Shown here piece by piece: positions 5,302 to 7,118 of a DNA stretch of 7,118 nucleotides. Position 1 is the stretch's first letter, and each line of letters starts with the position of its first letter. The translations under genes were made by a program, and so were the position numbers. Below the pieces are notes generated by a model, which saw nothing but the letters and a program-made list of their open reading frames with translations, did no database searches and was not told the origin of the DNA. Source of the stretch: an uncultured Treponema sp. GTDB taxonomy: Bacteria > Spirochaetota > Spirochaetia > Treponematales > Treponemataceae. The stretch is from positions 1 through 7,118 of the forward strand of contig CALGGS010000048.1 in NCBI GenBank assembly GCA_937915735.1, written 5' to 3'.

Positions 5302-5330
5302 AATATACTACTGTTTGATTTTATTGTCAA
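5302..5330 (-). promoter_or_regulatory. Sigma70-like promoter for the membrane-peptide/RHH unit
   Basis: On the minus strand, TTGACA (5330-5325) is a perfect -35 and TATATT (5307-5302) a five-of-six -10, with exactly 17 nt between them. The first ORF starts about 54 nt downstream of the -10. This is the best promoter match I found in the window. Confidence 0.75.
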
Positions 5331-5368
5331 TACTTTAATCAAAAAAAGATATTAACTTTCTCTCACAC

Positions 5369-5407
5369 AAAAAAAACGGCCTCAGCGTGAATGTCACGCC
5401 AAAGCCG
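5369..5407 (-). terminator. Strong Rho-independent terminator of the tail chaperone gene
   Basis: On the minus strand, CGGCTTTGGCGTGA pairs along its length (several G-U) with TCACGCTGAGGCCG around a CAT loop, followed by eight T (5376-5369). It begins 9 nt past the tail chaperone stop, and isolates that gene from the promoter at 5302-5330. Confidence 0.85.
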
Positions 5408-5415
5408 CCTCTCGC

Positions 5416-5904
5416 TCATACCGCCAGCTCCGGGAACACGACCTCATTCGGGAATCCCGGTTGCTTGGTTATATCCCTCAGTTCCTGCACATAGGCGAGG
5501 ATTTCCTCATAGACTCCTTCGGAATCGTTGGTGGCAATGCCCAGAGCTGTCTGCTGCTGGTAGCGCTGAATCCGCCACTCCACCTCGTCAATCATGCCGT
5601 CACGCTTCCGCCGTATCTGCTCCGCAAGCTCCTCCCCGGTCGGCGGCAGCGGTTCTTCCAAGGTCGGCTTTTCCCCTTTGTGGAATACAATCCGCTTGCC
5701 ATTTCCCTGTCCGTCTATCAGAGCCATGTGCTCATCCCCGGTCAGCACTACATAATCTGTAAGGCTGATGTTTCCGGCCTCATCAACGACCGTGTCAGGA
5801 AGATAAAAGCCGTAACTTTCCCCGTCCTTGCTTCCCGCAAACACGCATCCTCTGTAATCAGGCATCACAGCCCTGCCTTCATCCGAATCATTCTCATTAG
5901 CCAT
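5416..5904 (-). CDS. Phage tail assembly chaperone-like protein
   Basis: A 162-aa protein. The C-terminal part (99-160) runs RKRDGMIDEVEWRIQRYQQQ, then ILAYVQELRDITKQPGFPNE and VVFPEL. This is the pattern of the tail-assembly-chaperone C-terminal domain (Phage_tail_APC type), ending in 'YRQ.LRD...QPGFP..V.WP'. The N-terminal part (residues 15-85) is beta-rich, as in the adaptor part of tail-fibre assembly proteins. Such proteins normally help fold or trimerise tail fibres and sit directly after the fibre gene. Here the gene is alone, with its own -10 (TATAAT), operator-like dyad, AAGGAG ribosome binding site and terminator; no fibre gene is adjacent. Either the fibre lies elsewhere or this is a spare chaperone for host-range switching. 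Confidence 0.7.
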   Translation of the reverse strand: MANENDSDEGRAVMPDYRGCVFAGSKDGESYGFYLPDTVVDEAGNISLTDYVVLTGDEHMALIDGQGNGKRIVFHKGEKPTLEEPLPPTGEELAEQIRRKRDGMIDEVEWRIQRYQQQTALGIATNDSEGVYEEILAYVQELRDITKQPGFPNEVVFPELAV

Positions 5905-5958
5905 TCTTACGCTCCTTGCAAAAAAAAGATAGATAAACTGTAGCGTATCCCAAAGAAA

Positions 5959-5964
5959 ATTATA
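5959..5964 (-). promoter_or_regulatory. -10 box upstream of the tail chaperone gene
   Basis: A perfect TATAAT on the minus strand, about 55 nt before the tail chaperone start. No good -35 is found at 16-18 nt; that space is taken by the TTTAAC-GTTAAA dyad, so the promoter may need an activator or be blocked by a repressor. Confidence 0.5.
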
Positions 5965-5965
5965 T

Positions 5966-5981
5966 TTTAACCACCGTTAAA
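5966..5981. promoter_or_regulatory. Putative operator copy 2, TTTAAC-n4-GTTAAA
   Basis: A perfect 6-bp inverted repeat around CACC, directly upstream of TATAAT on the minus strand and in the divergent region between the tail chaperone and lysis genes. Its minus-strand core TTAACGGTGGTTAAAA differs by one base from the site at 4763. The position, in the -35/-10 spacer, is typical of a repressor or activator site. Confidence 0.58.
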
Positions 5982-6028
5982 CCATGCGTCCTCTTTTTTT
6001 CTGCTAGTCTGTCCCATAGAGGTGAACG

Positions 6029-6589
6029 ATGCTCAGACTAGAAATATGGCGTAACCGCCAAAGCTACAATTTCAAGGCAGACCCAGGCAAGCCTGACAGC
6101 TTTGAAAACAACTGGAAGAACAACAGCCTTGATTTGCTGGTGCTCCTGAACAATTCGGAAATCATTTTCCAGTGCCACGCCCAGACCGTGGCCAACTACT
6201 GCTTTAAAAGCCAGATGCCAGGCGACAGGATGCCCCACGGCGACACGGTGGCTCCGGGGGAATTCACGCTCAGGTGCTTTGTCGAGCCGAGGAGATTCCA
6301 CGGAGAAATCCACGCAATCACCAGGACAAAAGACCTTGACGGACAGGAAATCAACAGGGAAGCCATGCAGACGACAAAGGGAGGCTTCCAGAACGGACGG
6401 TGGCTCATACATGACCGCTACAGCTTCAAGACCGGGCAGGACACCAATTACGCATGGAGCGCGGGATGTTTCATTCTGTCGTCTGCTGACCTCGCGCGGC
6501 TCAACGCAATCCTCAGAAACGAGGGAATTGAGCCGGGCGACGAAATCAAGGGCGAAGTAATCGAGGACTTTTACGGAGGCATTGTATGA
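6029..6589 (+). CDS. YkuD/DUF5675-like protein, probable phage endolysin
   Basis: A 186-aa protein, the first gene of the rightward lysis cassette. Near the C-terminus are RWLIHDRYSF (H128, D129) and AWSAGCFILSSADL (S144 to C147), with spacing like the H...S-x-G-C active site of L,D-transpeptidase (YkuD) and DUF5675 proteins, which act on peptidoglycan peptides. The middle motif PGDRMPHGDTVAPGEFTLRC (64-83) resembles the 'TP.G.Y.L' approach strand of the same fold. No signal peptide is seen, consistent with release through a holin. The ribosome binding site is GAGG before ATG 6029. Its stop overlaps the holin start by ATGA. Inferred role: peptidoglycan cleavage at lysis. The family assignment is by motif only. 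Confidence 0.58.
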   Translation: MLRLEIWRNRQSYNFKADPGKPDSFENNWKNNSLDLLVLLNNSEIIFQCHAQTVANYCFKSQMPGDRMPHGDTVAPGEFTLRCFVEPRRFHGEIHAITRTKDLDGQEINREAMQTTKGGFQNGRWLIHDRYSFKTGQDTNYAWSAGCFILSSADLARLNAILRNEGIEPGDEIKGEVIEDFYGGIV

Positions 6590-6894
6590 GCGTTGATTTG
6601 ACGCGATTCCTTCCCGCGGCCGTCATTGCGGCGGCAATCCTTACGGTTATGCTCACCGAAACAATCAAGAAGGCGGACAAAAAGGACAGGCTCAAAGGCT
6701 ACAGGATTTATGTGCCGGCAGTGCTGTCCGCGATGTTTTCCCTTGCCCTGGCATTCGGTGAATTTTACATCTGGAAGCAGGCTCTCTTTTATTGGGCTGC
6801 TATTTTTGCTGTCGCCGTTTTCGGTTACGAGGCGGTTCTGTCTAAAATCCAAAAAGGGTTCGGAACGAATGAAGAAAGCCCTGCAAGCAATTAA
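6586..6894 (+). CDS. Three-span holin-like membrane protein
   Basis: A 102-aa protein with three hydrophobic segments: about 8-27 (FLPAAVIAAAILTVML), 41-60 (IYVPAVLSAMFSLALAFGEF) and 63-85 (WKQALFYWAAIFAVAVFGYE). A basic loop at 28-40 (KKADKKDRLKGYR) separates the first two. This matches a class I holin in size and topology. The start ATG overlaps the previous stop (ATGA) and has GGAGG at 7 nt. It is followed by an overlapping Rz-like gene, the usual lysis order. Likely forms the membrane lesion that releases the endolysin. Protein sequence alone does not prove holin function. Confidence 0.7.
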   Translation: MSVDLTRFLPAAVIAAAILTVMLTETIKKADKKDRLKGYRIYVPAVLSAMFSLALAFGEFYIWKQALFYWAAIFAVAVFGYEAVLSKIQKGFGTNEESPASN

Positions 6895-7118
6895 AACAGC
6901 CCTTGCAGTCGTCGGCTTGTTCGCACTCGGAATCCTGACAGGAGCATTTCTTTTCAGAAAGCCAGCAGCCGGAAAGGACGACGAAGCACAAAAGGCAAAA
7001 GAGGAAAAGAAGAATGAGATTGAAAGCACTCCTGCTGACGCTCTTGTTTCTGATGCTGACAATGCAGACGAGCTTCGCGCAGAAAAAGACAGAATCAGAG
7101 CCGACTTCCGAGAACGAA
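6869..7118 (+). CDS. Rz-like inner-membrane spanin (partial, 3' end missing)
   Basis: ATG 6869 lies inside the end of the holin gene in another frame. The first 83 codons encode an N-terminal membrane anchor (KTALAVVGLFALGILTGAFL at 9-28) and then a long, charged, helix-prone periplasmic part (KEEKKNE; DADNADELRAEKDRIRADF). This is the type of an i-spanin (Rz), which links to an outer-membrane partner in the last lysis step of Gram-negative hosts. The frame is still open at the window end. The ribosome binding site is weak (AGGG). A second signal-peptide ORF starts inside it in another frame. Confidence 0.6.
   Translation, partial: MKKALQAIKTALAVVGLFALGILTGAFLFRKPAAGKDDEAQKAKEEKKNEIESTPADALVSDADNADELRAEKDRIRADFRER
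7014..7118 (+). CDS. Embedded signal-peptide ORF (partial; possible o-spanin)
   Basis: An ATG at 7014 inside the Rz-like gene, in a different frame, opens an ORF that is still open at the window end (35 codons). It encodes a typical export signal: MRLK, hydrophobic ALLLTLLFLMLTM, then QTSFA-Q, with a good signal peptidase I site after SFA. GAGG lies upstream of the ATG. Rz1-type o-spanin genes are often embedded this way in Rz. Those are lipoproteins, and no lipobox Cys is visible in the first 35 residues, so it may be a secreted partner or another exported protein. Only the start is seen. Confidence 0.5.
   Translation, partial: MRLKALLLTLLFLMLTMQTSFAQKKTESEPTSENE

Noticed and set aside
6038..6412. 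124-aa minus-strand open frame opposite the lysis enzyme
   Set aside because: Antisense to the better-supported plus-strand gene, which has a ribosome binding site, the H...SAGC motif and overlap coupling.
6571..7062. 163-aa minus-strand open frame opposite the lysis genes
   Set aside because: Low-complexity Ser/Phe/Ala shadow of the holin and spanin genes, without a ribosome binding site.
1..7118. CRISPR array, tRNA, rRNA or phage attachment ends
   Set aside because: No regularly spaced direct repeats, no tRNA-like cloverleaf with conserved bases and no rRNA segments. No convincing phage terminal repeat or target duplication could be recognised in the window.

Overview
The window reads as part of a transposable (Mu-like) bacteriophage genome, most likely an integrated prophage. 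Diagnostic genes are a DDE-family phage transposase, a DUF3164-family protein typical of Mu-like phages, small helix-turn-helix regulators, a tail assembly chaperone and a lysis cassette. The host cannot be fixed from sequence alone. Composition is near-balanced GC with strong AAGGAG-type ribosome binding sites, so a Gram-negative-type host is likely. A spirochaete such as Treponema is a guess only.

Layout: (1) About 94-4007, minus strand, is an early-type operon. In transcription order it holds a small XRE-like HTH gene that is frameshifted here, a 16-codon ORF, a DUF3164 gene, a 43-aa basic ORF, a winged-HTH gene, a DUF3102-like coiled-coil gene and the DDE transposase. Spacing is tight and most starts have good ribosome binding sites. 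Leftward of the transposase, 1-93 is a dense cluster of inverted repeats. (2) About 4192-5330 is an accessory block. It has an AT-rich zinc-ribbon gene on the plus strand, meeting tail-to-tail an unknown 73-aa gene on the minus strand. Upstream of that on the minus strand lies a compact unit with its own sigma70-like promoter: two single-span membrane peptides (34 and 35 aa) and a ribbon-helix-helix protein, ended by a hairpin plus T-run. (3) 5369-5964, minus strand, is a single-gene unit for a tail assembly chaperone with its own -10 box, a putative operator and a strong terminator. (4) 6029-7118, plus strand, is a lysis cassette: a YkuD/DUF5675-like presumed muralytic protein, a three-span holin-like protein and an Rz-like membrane protein. 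The last has a signal-peptide ORF embedded in another frame, and both run off the window end.

Most noteworthy signals: the single-base frameshift through the HTH of the first early gene; the promoter-driven cassette of two tiny membrane peptides plus RHH protein; a perfect 24-bp palindrome with a CACGTG core inside the DUF3102-like gene; a near-identical 16-bp inverted-repeat motif at 4763 and 5966, probably a phage operator; and the three-armed inverted-repeat structure at 3-86. Functions of the small genes are inference.
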